Positions 11,340 to 23,965 of a stretch of DNA of 64,000 bases are shown one piece after another. This DNA is from Melampsora larici-populina 98AG31 (lineage: Eukaryota; Basidiomycota; Pucciniomycetes; Pucciniales; Melampsoraceae). Where the stretch lies: contig NW_006768796.1 in NCBI RefSeq assembly GCF_000204055.1, positions 939,092 to 1,003,091 of the forward strand, written 5' to 3'. Under the pieces are notes generated by a model. That model did no database searches and was not told where the DNA came from. It saw only the letters and a list, made by a program, of their open reading frames with translations. The position numbers and the translations under genes are program-made. Within the stretch, counting starts at the first letter, position 1; every line of letters starts with the position of its first letter.

Positions 11340-14300
11340 ATTAATTAAAATTATTTTGATTCTTTTTTCTTGTTTGATTTGTTTTTTTTTCTATTGTTGT
11401 TCTGCTGGTGTTGGTGCTGTTGGGGTTGGAGTTGGTTTTGTTCATGTTTAAATTGATTTAAAGGTTTATTGTTTTAAAATTTTCTTTCTTTATATTTGGT
11501 ATACTACATATAAATACATCATAGGTTATATAGCAAAACATTTTATAAATTTTCTAAAGTTAACAAACCTAAGGAAAAAAGTTCTAAAAGCTTGAAGGTA
11601 TTCTGTTGGATCTTGATTTGGTCAATTCATTCTTTTAAACTTGGATGATTATATATGAAGGTTCAATTTGACCAAAAAAATGTGTTATCTACATCCAAAC
11701 AATAGGGGGTTTCAACTTGAGATAATTTTGTGTAAAAGTTTTACAAAATGGACAAGTTTGTAAAATTTTACAGTGTCCTTTTTTCCTGCAAACATATGGT
11801 CAACAGCATTTGGGACACCTTTTTAGGTGTCCCAAATTTTTATGTTTATGGTAAATTTTACAACAACAGGCAAGATGTTGGATTTTATGTGGGATGTGTC
11901 TTGTGGGTTGCACTATCACAGACCCTGTGTGGCACTGGCTAATCTCTACAACACCAGGTCACTTTTTGTTGACCAACAGGTGGTGAGGAGGTTGAAATTG
12001 AATGGATGAGATCCTGTTCATACATGGTGAGCCCACAGTGGGCTATGCCCCGGCCCCGGCCCCAGCTGACTGACCATATCTCTGAAGTCTGTGGTTCATG
12101 CCCTGGGGCATCTAAAGCTAACTTGATAAGGCAGACAAAAGTACTGTGTCTCTACCACATGTGATTGCCCGGAAGGCATACCATACCATTTACTTCAAAA
12201 AAATAAGCTCCATAGATCAACAATCAACTCATCTGACTTACATACATGAGATTTTGAATCTTGGTATACTTTCAAGTGTATATCCACATTTCAGACTGCA
12301 CTTCCTTTATTATTCAGTGTATATCAGAAATAGACTGCCTTTGAAATTAGGATTGCTTTATAATTACATCTTATATAAATAGAATTCCTTTGGAGAATAT
12401 TCCTTTTATATACCCTTTATGTTTGACATGCCTCAATTAATTTCTTCTGCTCTTACCACCTGTCTTTTATCACAACAACTCCGTGTGGTGCATGTGTTGG
12501 CAAAGGCAAGTGGTCCCCCCAGATGTACATTGACTACTCCAGCCACACCCACCAGCAGTCTAACCCCTTCTGCTCCCATCTCCAATATCAACTATACTAC
12601 CACTACCAGTACTACTGCACATTCATTGTGGGTGTGGCAGTATTTTGTTCAGCAAGATAATCAAGGCACCATCAAGAACCACAGGGGCAAAAATTGATGC
12701 TCACATAGAGGTGAGCATTGTACACCTTCCTGAATTCTCCAAAGGAGGTTGTTTCTTTTCAGATTCCTTCAATTGACAATATTGGTAGTGCTCAGGTGAT
12801 CAGGCTTTTTTGCTCAAATTTTGCTGTACATTGCTGCAGAATGCCCATTTCCATCTTGGACAAGAATTCTTTGAGCATAGTCTCTCAGATGAGTACTCAG
12901 AATCAGTTCATGACTCACTGCATACTCAGAACAGCTCAGAACCTTGTCCAAAATCCTGGATCAGTAGGCTCCAAGGCATGCCACTGAGGATCAGCTGAGG
13001 GGCTGAGATGAAGTGAGCAGATGGGCCAGCCCTCCCTCAGGCTTCTTCACTAAGGAATGAATCCTGAGAAAGGCCTAGTTCATCTGCTCAGTTCCTGTTG
13101 ATCATGTAATCAGCTCATAAACATGAAGAGAATAGGAAGAAAAGGGAAAGAATTTGGAAGTAAGATTGAACAATTGTTAAAAACAACTAGAAAATTCCAA
13201 TGCTCACCCCAATGTGAGCATATGTTTTTGCCCCTGTGCTTGTGGTTTCTCAAAGTTGCTTTTCTTTTCTGTCTCATTCTTTGTCTTTTGGGAGCTGGTA
13301 AGAAAAGAACCACATCTGACCTCAAAAAAATCACATCTCATTGCAGCTTATCTCCTTCTTTTATATACCTTCACAAATTGATTCTTTCATATTTGAACAA
13401 GTCACTAGTACTTCAACTTACTTTGGAGTGTTGAGTAGTGTGATAATCTCAGGTAGACTTCAGAAGAATGTTTGGGGACAGTTTTGTCTGAATAATCCAG
13501 CTGGTTCTTGCATATTCTGACGTTCCACAGAATTCCAGCATGGACACATGCAGCTAAACCTTATTTTAGTTGACTTTTGGTAATTGTTTCTGGCTTACTG
13601 TGGTGCAAGCTTTGATATTATGTTGAATACATTCTGAAAACATATTAAAGTCCCCACAGGACCTGGCCTGCCAGTGACTTGATGCTGTGCTTCTTCTTTT
13701 TCTCTTTTTCTCTCTGTCTTCTTGGATTTTTATTTTCTCTAAATTTTTCTGTTGTTTTGTTTAGAATTTCAGAAAGTTGCCACCATCTTGTTTTTCAATA
13801 TGCATCCACACTTGTTCCAAAAAGAAATAGGTTTCAGAGAAAAGAAAAGGGCTACCTGGAGAATCCTAGGAAACTGGCTAGAGGATGAGCGTAGAGGGTG
13901 TGGGACAACTGAGTGAAAATTCTCAAGCTCTCATACAGGACCTCCAAATGCCACAAGATTTTCTGGCATATCCAGATCTCTTCCTGGCGTCTTGGCCATC
14001 CTCTGCCTTCCTAGTACTTTCCCTGCACTCTGTAATGGACTTTAGTACCTCTGCGGGCTCTGATAACTCTTGCAATATAGTCAACATTCTGACTCCTTCA
14101 AAAACATCAAGCAATCAAGAAGCTTTCATCCTGACCCACAACTTACATGGGTTCACACTGCATTGATTTGGTAGTAATTCAACTCAGCTACAAAAAATCA
14201 ATAATCATCCTTATATTCTAATTACTTCAATTGGTTACTTTCCCTTATAGGTACAATATCAACTTGCTCACCGGTGACATTCTATATTGAATTGGTTCTG

Positions 14301-15994
14301 GTTTTCTCAGTATGAAATCTCAGAAGCTGAGGCTGAGGGAAAACTTGTTTTGAAATGTCACTCACATCTGTAAACATGAGATAGTTATCATTCTTTCATT
14401 TGTGGTTCTTTCAGGTTATTCAATCTTTGCAGTCACACCTGTTTTAGCTTCATCTGATCCTACTGCACCTCAATCTGGTACACTGATTCCATGTGAAGCA
14501 GATGAACAAGCACAATATCAAAACCCTTTCTTATATTCACCTCCAGCTGGTTCAAGTCCTGCAAGTAGTACCACCAACCAAAGACAACATCAGATGAAGA
14601 TATGTTGGATGATGAACAACCAAGACAGAGAGTTGGGTTAGCTAATGATCAACTACCAAACTTATGTAAATCTGGACAACTATGGCTCACAATCAAGGCT
14701 AGTCTATCAACCAACCAAAAAAGAAGTTCCCATTTTTTTCTCATCTCATACCTTTGTCATAGTGTTTTTTACGCATCATTAAATTACTATGTTTGCACAA
14801 AGGTCACTCAAATCAGCCCCTTAAAAGCTAAGGAGAAATTCATTCATGTTTGATAAGGCTACAAGTCTTCCTTGGGAATAATACTTCAAACAGTATTGCT
14901 AGTAATTCATATGTTTTTGTGTTTTCATCCTTTAAAAACTGGGAATAATACTTAAAATAGTATTGAGACATTTCCCTGGTGCCTTTTTTTTTCTCTGTTG
15001 TCAAAAAGAGGGCAGCAAGTGCCCTTGTGGTAGGTTATCCCTTCTTAGGTGTTGTAAAGCCCTTGTTGACCTTCAGATACCACACGGTTAGTGATGGTCC
15101 ATCCAATTCTACACCTGATTGTCCCTCTCAGGTCTTCCTTCCTCAATTCCTCAGAATGATGGCAATTGTGATAAAACAACATCTGAAGAACTTCAGCAGA
15201 AATTTTTAGCACATTTTGGTTAATATTTTGGCAATCTTGTTCTTTCTCTTTGTGCTATGTACATATCTGCTTCAATCTTTGTGATCATGTACATCAACTT
15301 CACCTTCACATTGTACTTTGTCAATTGGAAGTTATATTGGGAATCAGATGTGACATTTATTTGATCAAACTCTATCTAATTTCAGTATATTTTATCTATC
15401 AATAGTGGATGATACAATTATGCAAGTGTATATTACATATTTGTGTTGTAATTTTTAAAACTAATTTCCCAATAAAAAGAAGGATCCCTCTATTTGTAGC
15501 CCCTTTTTGAAAGAAGGGGCTGCACTTACATACAGGTCTGCTCAGTTCCTGGCTCATCTGCATAAGTAAATAACATGTGATACATTATGTAACTTTTTCC
15601 ATTTTGACAAAATCATCCCAAAAATTGACTACATATACCTCCATAGCTACTCAGGCAATACTCTGGAAGCCATTTGACAGCAACAGAAAGTGTGTTACAT
15701 GAAGTTGAGTTGATGAACTTACACTCAAGCTTTGGGTCAGTGTATGTAGTCAATGCTAGGAACATTTTTGTCAAGCTGAAAAAAGTTACAGTATGTATTA
15801 CATATGATTCAATTATCCAGATGAGAAGATAACTGGACAGATCTGTATGTACATGATAGCCACTCATTCACTCAGCCTGCTACATGTATGTAGTGTGGGT
15901 GCTATGGCTCAGGTGTGCAGTGATAGATCCTTTTATGACAAACTATACTCTCAATCATTTTCCCATTACCACTTGTGGAAAATGCTCACTTAAA
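11340..15994. other. Gene-poor region of old repeats
   Basis: I find no intact gene in about 4.6 kb. Short open frames (for example 12146-12382, 12419-12697, 13885-14166, 14402-14641) have no start-to-stop logic or motifs I can defend. A peptide near 12620-12690 (LWVWQYF) resembles the entry to a hAT BED finger but is isolated. The DNA contains small GC-rich runs (CCGGCCCCGG near 12045), the inverted-repeat pair at 12676-13247, and a direct repeat of GGGAATAATACTT (14874, 14941). Base composition is unlike the adjacent eIF5B coding sequence. Probably decayed transposon DNA. Confidence 0.45.
12676..13247. mobile_element. Inverted-repeat element with double hairpin ends
   Basis: A 45-49 bp block at 12676-12720 recurs inverted at 13199-13247 (shared ACAGGGGCAAAAA and TGCTCAC...GTGAGCA). 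Each block contains its own small palindrome, TGCTCAC-N6-GTGAGCA. The intervening about 480 bp has no coding potential I trust. No target duplication was identified, so the exact ends are uncertain. Confidence 0.45.
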
Positions 15995-16562
15995 TAAGTC
16001 TTCTTGGACAAATGAGTAGTCAAGAGAGGAGGGACTTAGACCTTATAACACCTTTTTGGTGTATGAGCCAGAAAAGTTTGGCTGGGCACATTTTCAATCC
16101 TCCATATCTTTGTAGCCAGTATACAAATATCTTCTGGACCAAAGAAAAGTCTGCTGCCTCTGATCATCCTACACACACATGTCTTTTCAAATCCACCCCT
16201 TGCCGCCAGGAAAGCCCTTAAAACCAGACTTGAAGAACTGATTTTTGTGTAACATTTCAGTGTGTTTGGTATGAGCTTTTGACAGGTTGTCAGCTTTTGG
16301 CCTGATTTTGGTATTTTTTGTAAACTTCACAATTGCATTGTTCTGTGAGTTTTGAATCTAATTCAAAGCAGGCTACACATATGTGTGTAGATTGAGCGGG
16401 CGCACAGCCCTTTTCTTTGGTTCCAAGGATATTTGTTTTCAGGATACAAAGATATGGAGTGTTGAAAAAGTCCCCAACCAAACTTTTCAGGCTCATATGC
16501 CAAAGAGGTGGTATAAGGTCCAAGTCCCTCTCTTGACTACTTGTTTGTCCAAGAGGGACTTA
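15995..16562. mobile_element. 568-bp foldback MITE with long TIRs
   Basis: The first about 180 bp, from TAAGTCTTCTTGGACAAA, are an imperfect inverse of the last about 180 bp, which end CAAGAGGGACTTAG. Both arms share CCATATCTTTGTA, ACAAATATC and CCAAAGAAAAG blocks in order. TTAA lies just outside each end, suggesting a TTAA target site (piggyBac-like), though the left match is offset by one base. No transposase is encoded. The terminal CAAGAGGGACTT is shared with the small hairpin at 922-961. Confidence 0.65.
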
Positions 16563-17150
16563 GTTAAGTTGAAAATGTATAATGTTTACAGTGAAGTTTA
16601 ATCTCTCTATCGGAATAGCTATATTTACGACCCCCTATATTGAATTGCACCCACGTGCTCTGTGAAGAAATGTCCAAATTGTAATGTGATTTCATGCACA
16701 TCGTGCTACCATCTGTATTGCTGTGCTTACCTATCTCATGACAAGAAGTCTTGTACTGATCAGGTCAAGAAAGAGGAGGTCGGTGTTGATGTCTTACTGA
16801 AGACCACATCCATAGACACTCTTAATTTATCCTCTAAAGTTGAGCAGGTCATCAGTCTTTCTGGCTCAAGTTTTGTGGTGAATCATGATTAATAATACCT
16901 GTCAGTCTCTGTTTGCTGGTACATATCAAAGCTAAAATGTTATCTGTGTCAGACCAAAACAAGGCTCAGGGCCAGAATCATAATTACCTGTCAAAACACT
17001 ATACCTCCAGACATTGGAAAGTCTCAGTGGTTATTAGGCCGGCATGGATAGTGGAGTTCAAAAAGCTGCATTCTTCATTCTATTCAAGAGGTTCAAATTC
17101 AATAAGACAAAGAGAGTTACAAAGAAGTCTTGATAAGTTAGCCTGTCTGT

Positions 17151-18605
17151 CTATTTCATCGGACCATGGAACTTATTATCCAATTCCTAAATATCAAGAG
17201 AAGAAGTCAGTACAATTCTTTGAAAGAATTTACACTCAAAATGCAATTTCTGTGATAAAGATAAAGATAACTGTACTGACCATAATTTCATCACATGTTA
17301 AATCATTTGTAACAAGACATTTGATTCCATGAGATTCAAATCCTTTAACCAATTCAGGTTTAATCACTTGATTTTGATCACATTGATCTCTAGTAAAAAC
17401 AATTAATTTAAACTTGGGTATTCTTTTGAACCCATGCTGATCTAGACTACTTAAGATCGAATCCCAATAATCTTCACTCGAATTTAAATCTGTAACAATC
17501 GTTCTAACGTTCCTTAACATTTTAACTTCTAAGCAAGAAATATCCCACATATCTTCATCATCAGGTGCATCTCGTGTTCTAAGTACTCTTAATTTTGGAA
17601 ATCTTAAATCTGTTGCATCATACATAAGTTGAGCAGGAAAGCAAAGAGTAAATAAACCTTCTAAAGTGTTTCTAATAGGTTCAAAGATTCGACCTAATCC
17701 TTCATGATCATCGGTATCTGAAAAAAGTTCAATAATCTTTAATTTCTTTTTGGGATTTTGAATTAGATTCAATTTCATTTGTTCTTCTTCTTCTTCTTCC
17801 TCATTGGGTTCATAAAAACCAGTATAACTAAAAGAAAGGCAACGTAAATTTGATAATGCTTGTGGTGGTGGTGTATTTGAACAATCTATCGAGGAATCTG
17901 GATACGATAAACATTCTAGATTTGGTAATGATGAGAGTAAATCGACTATTGAATCTGAATTATAAGTTCCGTCTTTTGATTGAGAATGGCCACGTGAGAT
18001 ACTCAATGATTTTAAATCCTTGATGGATTTAATAGCTTTGATCAATTCAGGTGTAACACCCTCAGAACGAAGAAAGGTAAGGTCTAGATTCTTCAAGTTT
18101 GAACCAAGCAATTCGATTAATCTTGTTAGTTGACTCATTGAAACTGGAGGCGTTACTAATTGACAAACAAATCCATTTCAAAGAACTTTTGGTTAGTAAT
18201 AGTATCTTAAAGTAAGTAATTCGAAACGTTCAAGTTGAGAAACTCACTATCAGCTGGATTTTCTCCATATTCTTCTTTGTCTGAATACCAAAGTTTTTGA
18301 ATTTTAAGTGTTTTAACTGGACAAGAAGAATAAGGTAAATATAAATCATCTGTCCAATTATCCAAGATCAGTTTTGCATATTTTGAATCATAAATAGAAA
18401 TCGTTTGAAAATAAAATGGGATAACAGCTTTTGCCCAATTCTTTGAAATCAATCTTAATTTGATCAATTCAGAGTATGATGACTTTGTTAAATGTGGTTC
18501 TGAAACGATTGAAGAATTGTGTCCGACTTGTTTATCTAATCGGTTTACGAATACTTCTAAGATCTTTTGAATGATTTCTAATGGTAGCGTATTGGTTTGG
18601 TTCAT
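17151..18605 (-). CDS. F-box / leucine-rich-repeat-like protein
   Basis: Three exons: 18605-18248, 18155-17281 and 17186-17151, giving about 422 residues. The N-terminus (residues 5-45) reads LPLEIIQKILEVFVNRL followed by LRLISKNWAKAVIPFYF, the usual F-box arrangement. The rest has repeated Leu-x-x-Leu-x-Leu segments (LKNLDLTFL, LKSLSISRG, LECLSYPD, LRCLSFSY, LKIIELF, LRVLRTRD), like a degenerate LRR solenoid. A Glu run is near residue 240. The intron 1 acceptor has a TACTAAC branch site. Likely a substrate adaptor of an SCF ubiquitin ligase. A broken paralogue at 22490-22990 confirms the second half is protein-coding. The last exon (11 codons) rests on that comparison and splice signals. Confidence 0.75.
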
Positions 18606-20248
18606 CCTATCTTCTTTTCTGGGTTTTTCTTGTCGGATGTTCGATGATCGATTCGATTGTTCTCTAGAGATGTTAGGAAATAAGATATGGACTATATATG
18701 TACTACTTCATAAAGAATCAAACTCTCAAAGTCTTTTTCGATTCAGTTGAGTTTACAATTCGCTCAGTCACAGTTTTCAATCTGTCTGATGTGTATTGAG
18801 TTAGAATCCGCGACGCTGCTCGGTACAAGTTGCAAACAGCTCATTAGGTTTATCAACCTGTCTGTAAGTTTTCAAGAAACAATTCTTTGGTAAAAATCTG
18901 AAAATCAAGTTTTTAATTCACGAGATCCAGGATATTTTAGGATTGTAAACAGGATTTTTATCCCCATTGATAATAGGATACTGGAGGACAAGATATATAA
19001 ATAACAGATGGGATGGAAAAAAGAACAAGACTGTCTTTTCCTCGTCCATGTCCTCTTTTTATCAACTCCACACAGATGTTCCAACTCCCGCGAGGGGTGG
19101 TAGAGTCGTACCGCCTTTGGAAAGCTACCCTGTCGACTGCAGTCTGTACTTTACAACGCATGTCCAGAGTGAGTCTTTTGTGGAGAGTTATTGTAGGCTT
19201 TGAGAATTTCTTCACAGGAAGAACCTCGACAATCTACTTCTACAAGACAAGAATCTTGGTCTACTGGTACAACAACTTGTATACTACTACTTCTGCTAAT
19301 CCGGTGGCTATATATGTCAAAGAAGGGAATCAGGATGATGACTCGGCTAAGTATTTGGATTGCATCCTGGTCGGTGGAGCGAAAAGAAAATGGTAAAAGT
19401 GATGATATGACCATCACCGGGGTTGAGAAATATTAATTGATGAAATGGAGTTGGTTATCTTACTTTGTCAACTTCAAGGTTTTGTAAACACGCTGTTAGG
19501 CCATTAAAAGATATAAAGATGTTAATAGATTTTACACCATTTTCTTGAGATTCGATGATAAGTTTGAACTTCACTTCCATGGTGTTTGTCAAAGCAAAAC
19601 CATTGAACAGCCCTTTCCTTTCGCATTGGCAGAGCAAACCTCCAAGTGTTGTGTATTTTTGAACAAGGCACCGAGCAAAGTTCAAATCGTTTATCGATTT
19701 CCAAAATCGCGTTCGGGATGCATCATTGGGGCATCTTTGATCTTAGGATTGTGATCAAATTATTGCATGATTCCAATTCATAAGGGACGGCAAGCAATCT
19801 GCATCCAATATGACAATAATCAGGAACATGAGCACATTTTAAGATTTTGAAGCGACCATGAACTTTTCGTGAGGATTTGAGGGTATAAAAAAGGTCCTTT
19901 GTTGGTCGAATCGGTTCCTTTTTTCCTCTTCCTCAGCACATTTATTGCCATGAACCTTCACATCGAATTTCTTGATTTTATATCATCATTCATTCTCATT
20001 TATCAATCTATCGCATTCAACACATTTCTTCAGCAGATCTATTGCCTGTAACCTCCATCTCACACTTCTTGATATCTTGGTATATCAATTTCCAACAATT
20101 TACCCAGCAATCTATCCCATCACCTTTCAGCATCAGTTTCTTGTTTTGATTATTGAGTTCAAGTCACCAATACACTCTCCATTCGACTTCAACTCTATCT
20201 TCTTCTTTCAAGTTTTTCTCCTAACCTCAACTTTTCCACTTCAACATC
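18606..20248. other. Intergenic region, unresolved short ORFs
   Basis: Open frames at 19013-19396 (plus) and 19151-19417 (minus) overlap antisense and neither shows a motif, signal peptide or convincing splice partner. I do not call a gene. The last about 350 bp before 20249 is pyrimidine-rich, compatible with a promoter and 5' UTR for the next gene. Confidence 0.4.
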
Positions 20249-21112
20249 ATGAGCTGCTCCAACGCTTTCCCCACCGCTTTTCTTAACTCAGTGTATGGTC
20301 CACATGTTTCTCGTAAACGTACCATTGCTCATATCGATGTAAGTGATCCTTCTGTCTCAACGCCTAAATCCCACACTGACGTTTTTCATCTCTTCATTCC
20401 TTTAATTCTAGAACTCGGTTTGCGTTTCCGATCTGGCCCCTGTAGCTCACATCAAGCGTGCCCGAATTGTACGACCTCAACCTCAAGGGTTTATATATAC
20501 CAGCACAGGAGTGACTACAAGTTCCCAAGATTTCGCTTACGTCGGTAGTGGCAGCGAGGTGATCCGAAGATCCTACCCAAACATGAACGTGTGTGACCCA
20601 TCTCTGGGTGATTTTATCCTTAGCCTATTTGAACCGAATCTAATGTATTTCGCTCGACTTAGTTCTTGATCACAAACCATCAGGAAACCACACGACATGA
20701 AGATTTCGAGGCATTCAAGTTGCAATTGGCATTGGAGTTATTGATGGGACCTGCACCTCCTAGCTTAATGAGCGGAAATCAAACCAGTCCCAGTACATCG
20801 ACTTCTTCACTTCCTTCATCACTGAACCCATCTCCAACGGTGCCATTTAGGCAGACGACATCATATCCTCATCGACCTCCTAACCCAGCAATAGAGAGGA
20901 GAAGACCGATGCCCCTGTCATTCGTAAATGTGCCGAATGAAGATCCTCACCAGTTTGAAAGGTCACAGATGATTGAAGCAAAGGGAAAAGAAGGGGTTTC
21001 ACAGAGTTCAAGTCTTAAGTCGGTAGAAGAAAAAGATGAAGATAAAAAAATACTGAATGATCTTCAGAATTTATTTCCATCTTATCAATATCCTCCGCCA
21101 CTCTCATGGTAG
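20249..21112 (+). CDS. Unrecognised protein, three exons (231 aa)
   Basis: Exons 20249-20338, 20412-20588 and 20684-21112 join in phase 0. The first two donors are GTAAGT and GTGTGT. The N-terminal part has a basic segment (RKRTIAHID, then HIKRARIVRP), possibly nuclear. Residues about 105-145 are Ser/Pro/Thr-rich, and the end is charged followed by LPSYQYPPPLSW-like aromatic/proline residues. There is no signal peptide and no known domain that I recognise. The pyrimidine-rich upstream region and an ATG in ACATCATGAG context support the start. Possibly lineage-specific. Without homologues I assign no role. Confidence 0.6.
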
Positions 21113-22480
21113 TTTTTTTTCTTTTTCTTCTGATACTTTGAGTCCATGTTTGTTGAAGTTCTAAGTACAAAGATATATGAGTGTTTCAATTCTTTATTCG
21201 GCATTTCTCTTGAATAACTTTTTCTCTCTTTCTTTTCCTTATCTTTTCCTTCTCAATTTACTCTATATTGTGCTTCTTTTTTATGTGCTCAGTAGATGTA
21301 TGAGAAAGTTTTGATTCTGGTTTTCCATTGTAGATAGTCTTAATATTCTAGTATTATCAGTTTTTCATTTGTAAACACAGGATATTACATTAAGATATCC
21401 CTCATGAATGTTGATGTGAAGTTGACTTATTGCCCCGAAAACCATATCAAAAGGCCGCTATCTCTTCAATCTTGGACTTAACCACCCAAGCCTGTCGAGC
21501 TATTGAAACCCCTTTCTTCATTTACTTGAACTACTCATTACCTGAAGGGAATCATCTGACGTGTACAGAACACGGTGAAATCTTTGGATCATTTTTACTC
21601 TTGAGAGCGTGGTGTGCTCTCTGAAATCTCATCCTGCGTGTTCAGGTCAACCTGCTGTCATTGACATATGACAATTTACCCCATTTCTGAGACAAGGGCA
21701 GCTACTTGTTATCAGTTGTTTAAATAGGTGTTGGATTTTGACACACACTTTGAGGCATGGGGCTGGGCAAGTGCAGAAATTTGAGGCTTGCCACTATTGT
21801 TGTCAATTTTGGCAACCAAGGGTTGAAACTTGATGTCAGCCCCATAAGAATTTGGCAATAGGCACCACCACTGCAATGCAAAACCAGGGCCCTCTGGCTA
21901 ATTTTGGAAATAGCCCCAATTTGGGGCTGGCAACTGTGTATACTCTCACACTCTGGAGAAAGATGTAATCAAGAGAAAGAAAATCAGTGGTTTGACAAAT
22001 AATAATGTGCATAGTGCATTGACACTTTAAAGGTTAGGGGGCTTTGGGGATCTTTGGCAAACTGTTGTGTTCAAATCACAACAAGGTCAAAGAAGCTCAG
22101 AAGTGCCAAACACAAGCACAGGAACAAAAATATGCACCTTGGTGTGCATCCCTGCCTGCAAGATGTACCAAAAGTGTAGAGAATATGATCTCAACTATCC
22201 TTGAATTGAATCAATTCTTGTTGATCAATTTGTATTCTTCAAGATACCTCAAGATACCTTCAAAGTATGTTCAAGTTGTGTTGATTTCATACTTCACTGG
22301 TCTTTTATGCAATTCTTGCATCAGCTTTGAGAGCTCAAGAAAAGCTGCTTGGAATTGTTGCATTACATCTATTCATACAAGAAACTGCACTGTATTTAAC
22401 CAGGACGGTTGTAAAAGGTGTTTGAGTTGAAGGAGTGTTGATAAGTAAGTCAGACCATCTATTTCATCAGAGCATTAAGC
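21113..22480. other. Intergenic region without supported gene
   Basis: AT-rich downstream sequence, then from about 21740 a stretch with small palindromes such as GCCCCAATTTGGGGC (21921-21935) and repeated TTGGCAA words, probably transposon debris. Open frames at 21430-21624 and 22044-22430 have no recognisable content. Confidence 0.4.
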
Positions 22481-22489
22481 CTCTAATCC

Positions 22490-22990
22490 AATTCCTGATT
22501 ATCAAGCAAAGAATCAGTGTCTCATCATATGTCAATTCATTTGTCAGATGGCATTGAACTCCAAGAAATTCAAAGGCCTTCACCAATTCAGGATTGATGA
22601 TTTTATATTGATCCCAACAACATTGATCTTCAAGGAAGATAGTATGTTTGAAGTTGGGTATGTCCTCCAGTGCATCTGCAGCTCCACCAATAACAGCCCC
22701 TTCCCACGTTTTTTTTGGTCTCCTCAAAGCTTGTAGCTACTGTTCTAAGATTCTTTAACCTCAGCACCTTCAACCAAGAAAGACCCGGTAGACATTCAGC
22801 AAGTTCATGAATCCCAACCACTCTCAAGCTTGGATATTACAAACCTGGAACATTCGCCAAAAGTTGATCACTAAGTGATATTGTGAATATACCTTCTAAT
22901 GTATCTTTTTCAGGCTTCAAAAATCCACACGAACCTTTTATCTCTTCAACACAGAAAGTTCAACTATATTTAAGGTCTTTTTGAATGCTT
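22490..22990 (-). pseudogene. Decayed F-box/LRR paralogue (C-terminal part)
   Basis: Minus-strand translation matches the C-terminal half of the 17151-18605 gene in order: (L)NIVELS, TLEG(I)FT, PSLRV, LKVLRLKNLRT, (I)P(N)FK, DQC, and INPELVKAFEFLGVQC..TNELTYDE. Stop codons and frame changes interrupt it (for example directly before YPSLRV and near 22920-22960). Even the last intron acceptor followed by GAATTGGAT is shared. The N-terminal F-box half is missing. This is a truncated, non-functional relative. Confidence 0.7.
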
Positions 22991-23340
22991 GACCAATTTC
23001 AGGAACCTACTCTTGTTTGCTTGTGAACTCCACAAGGTCTCAGTCAGCCACAAGTACATTTTCACACATGCTCCATTGGGTCTAGCAAGTTGTTGGGACG
23101 CAGAAGGCGGTGAAGTAGAAAGAAGCTGTGATAAAACAAGCATTTGTCTAGAGAGAGACGCAATCCGAGGTTTTTTTTTGGTCTATCAGTCATTGTACTC
23201 ATGAAGTTAGTAAGTGGTTCTGACCAGGAAGTCAAAATTACAAAATGAATGAATGCAGTGGAATTCATCCTCAATTCAACATTTTGCCCGCGCATACATA
23301 TCTCAACTTCCAAGTCATTTTCTGAAAATAATTAACAATT

Positions 23341-23912
23341 GCATATACTCATGATACTGGCAACGAATAAAGCTTGAAGTGCCTTGAATTGAGCAAGACT
23401 GAATAAAAGGTTTAAAACAAAAATCATGGTTAAATGGAATACAATTGCATCATACAATTTACAATCTCAACACATGAATCAATTAAAGTACATTTCACTA
23501 AGATCACAATCTATACTACTCAGCTAACTCTAGCCTTCAATGCGAGTTGATATACTAGTTACATCTGCGGATTTTATCAGTCCACTTACAAATGTATCAT
23601 TCCGAGTTGACGGGATAGATTGAGCCTCATCGCCACTCTAGATCAGGCGACTTTCTTTGACCTTGTGCTGGAAACCGCTATCTCAAATATCGAGCTGTTA
23701 TCTATGGCTTGCGAATACATTTCGCGGTAGTAGCTAGAGGAATTTGATCGAGTTCTTTGGAGGCCAAGAAAATGAGGTGGATCACAAATACTGAAGATGT
23801 TGATCTCATCATCGGATGGAGGGTTTGCTTTATTGATTTCGCAAGCTGGGTCCTCGTATCGAAAGCAGACGTAGCTGAGGATTTGATCTGATAGTTGAGG
23901 ATATGATGGCAT
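23341..23912 (-). repeat. Duplicated segment with protein-like remnant, copy 1
   Basis: This stretch aligns by eye with 28745-29140 (shared GAATAAAGCTTGAAG, CTTGAATTG, CTCATCxCCxCT, ATCTATAGCTGGCxAA words). On the minus strand, 23643-23912 is open for 89 codons. The homologous stretch of the second copy gives a similar peptide with stops. It may be the 3' end of a gene family or a dispersed repeat. No function can be stated. Confidence 0.4.
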
Positions 23913-23965
23913 CTCAGATTAGAGCTTGAAGTGGAGCTGTTCGAAACGATATTCATCCAGCAGAA

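Noticed and set aside
12419..12697. hAT transposase N-terminus suggested by LWVWQYF
   Set aside because: No zinc-finger cysteines or later domains follow; similarity too short to call.
20666..21112. Third exon of the unknown gene as an independent gene
   Set aside because: No ATG at its open-frame start, and in-phase splicing to two upstream exons explains it better.
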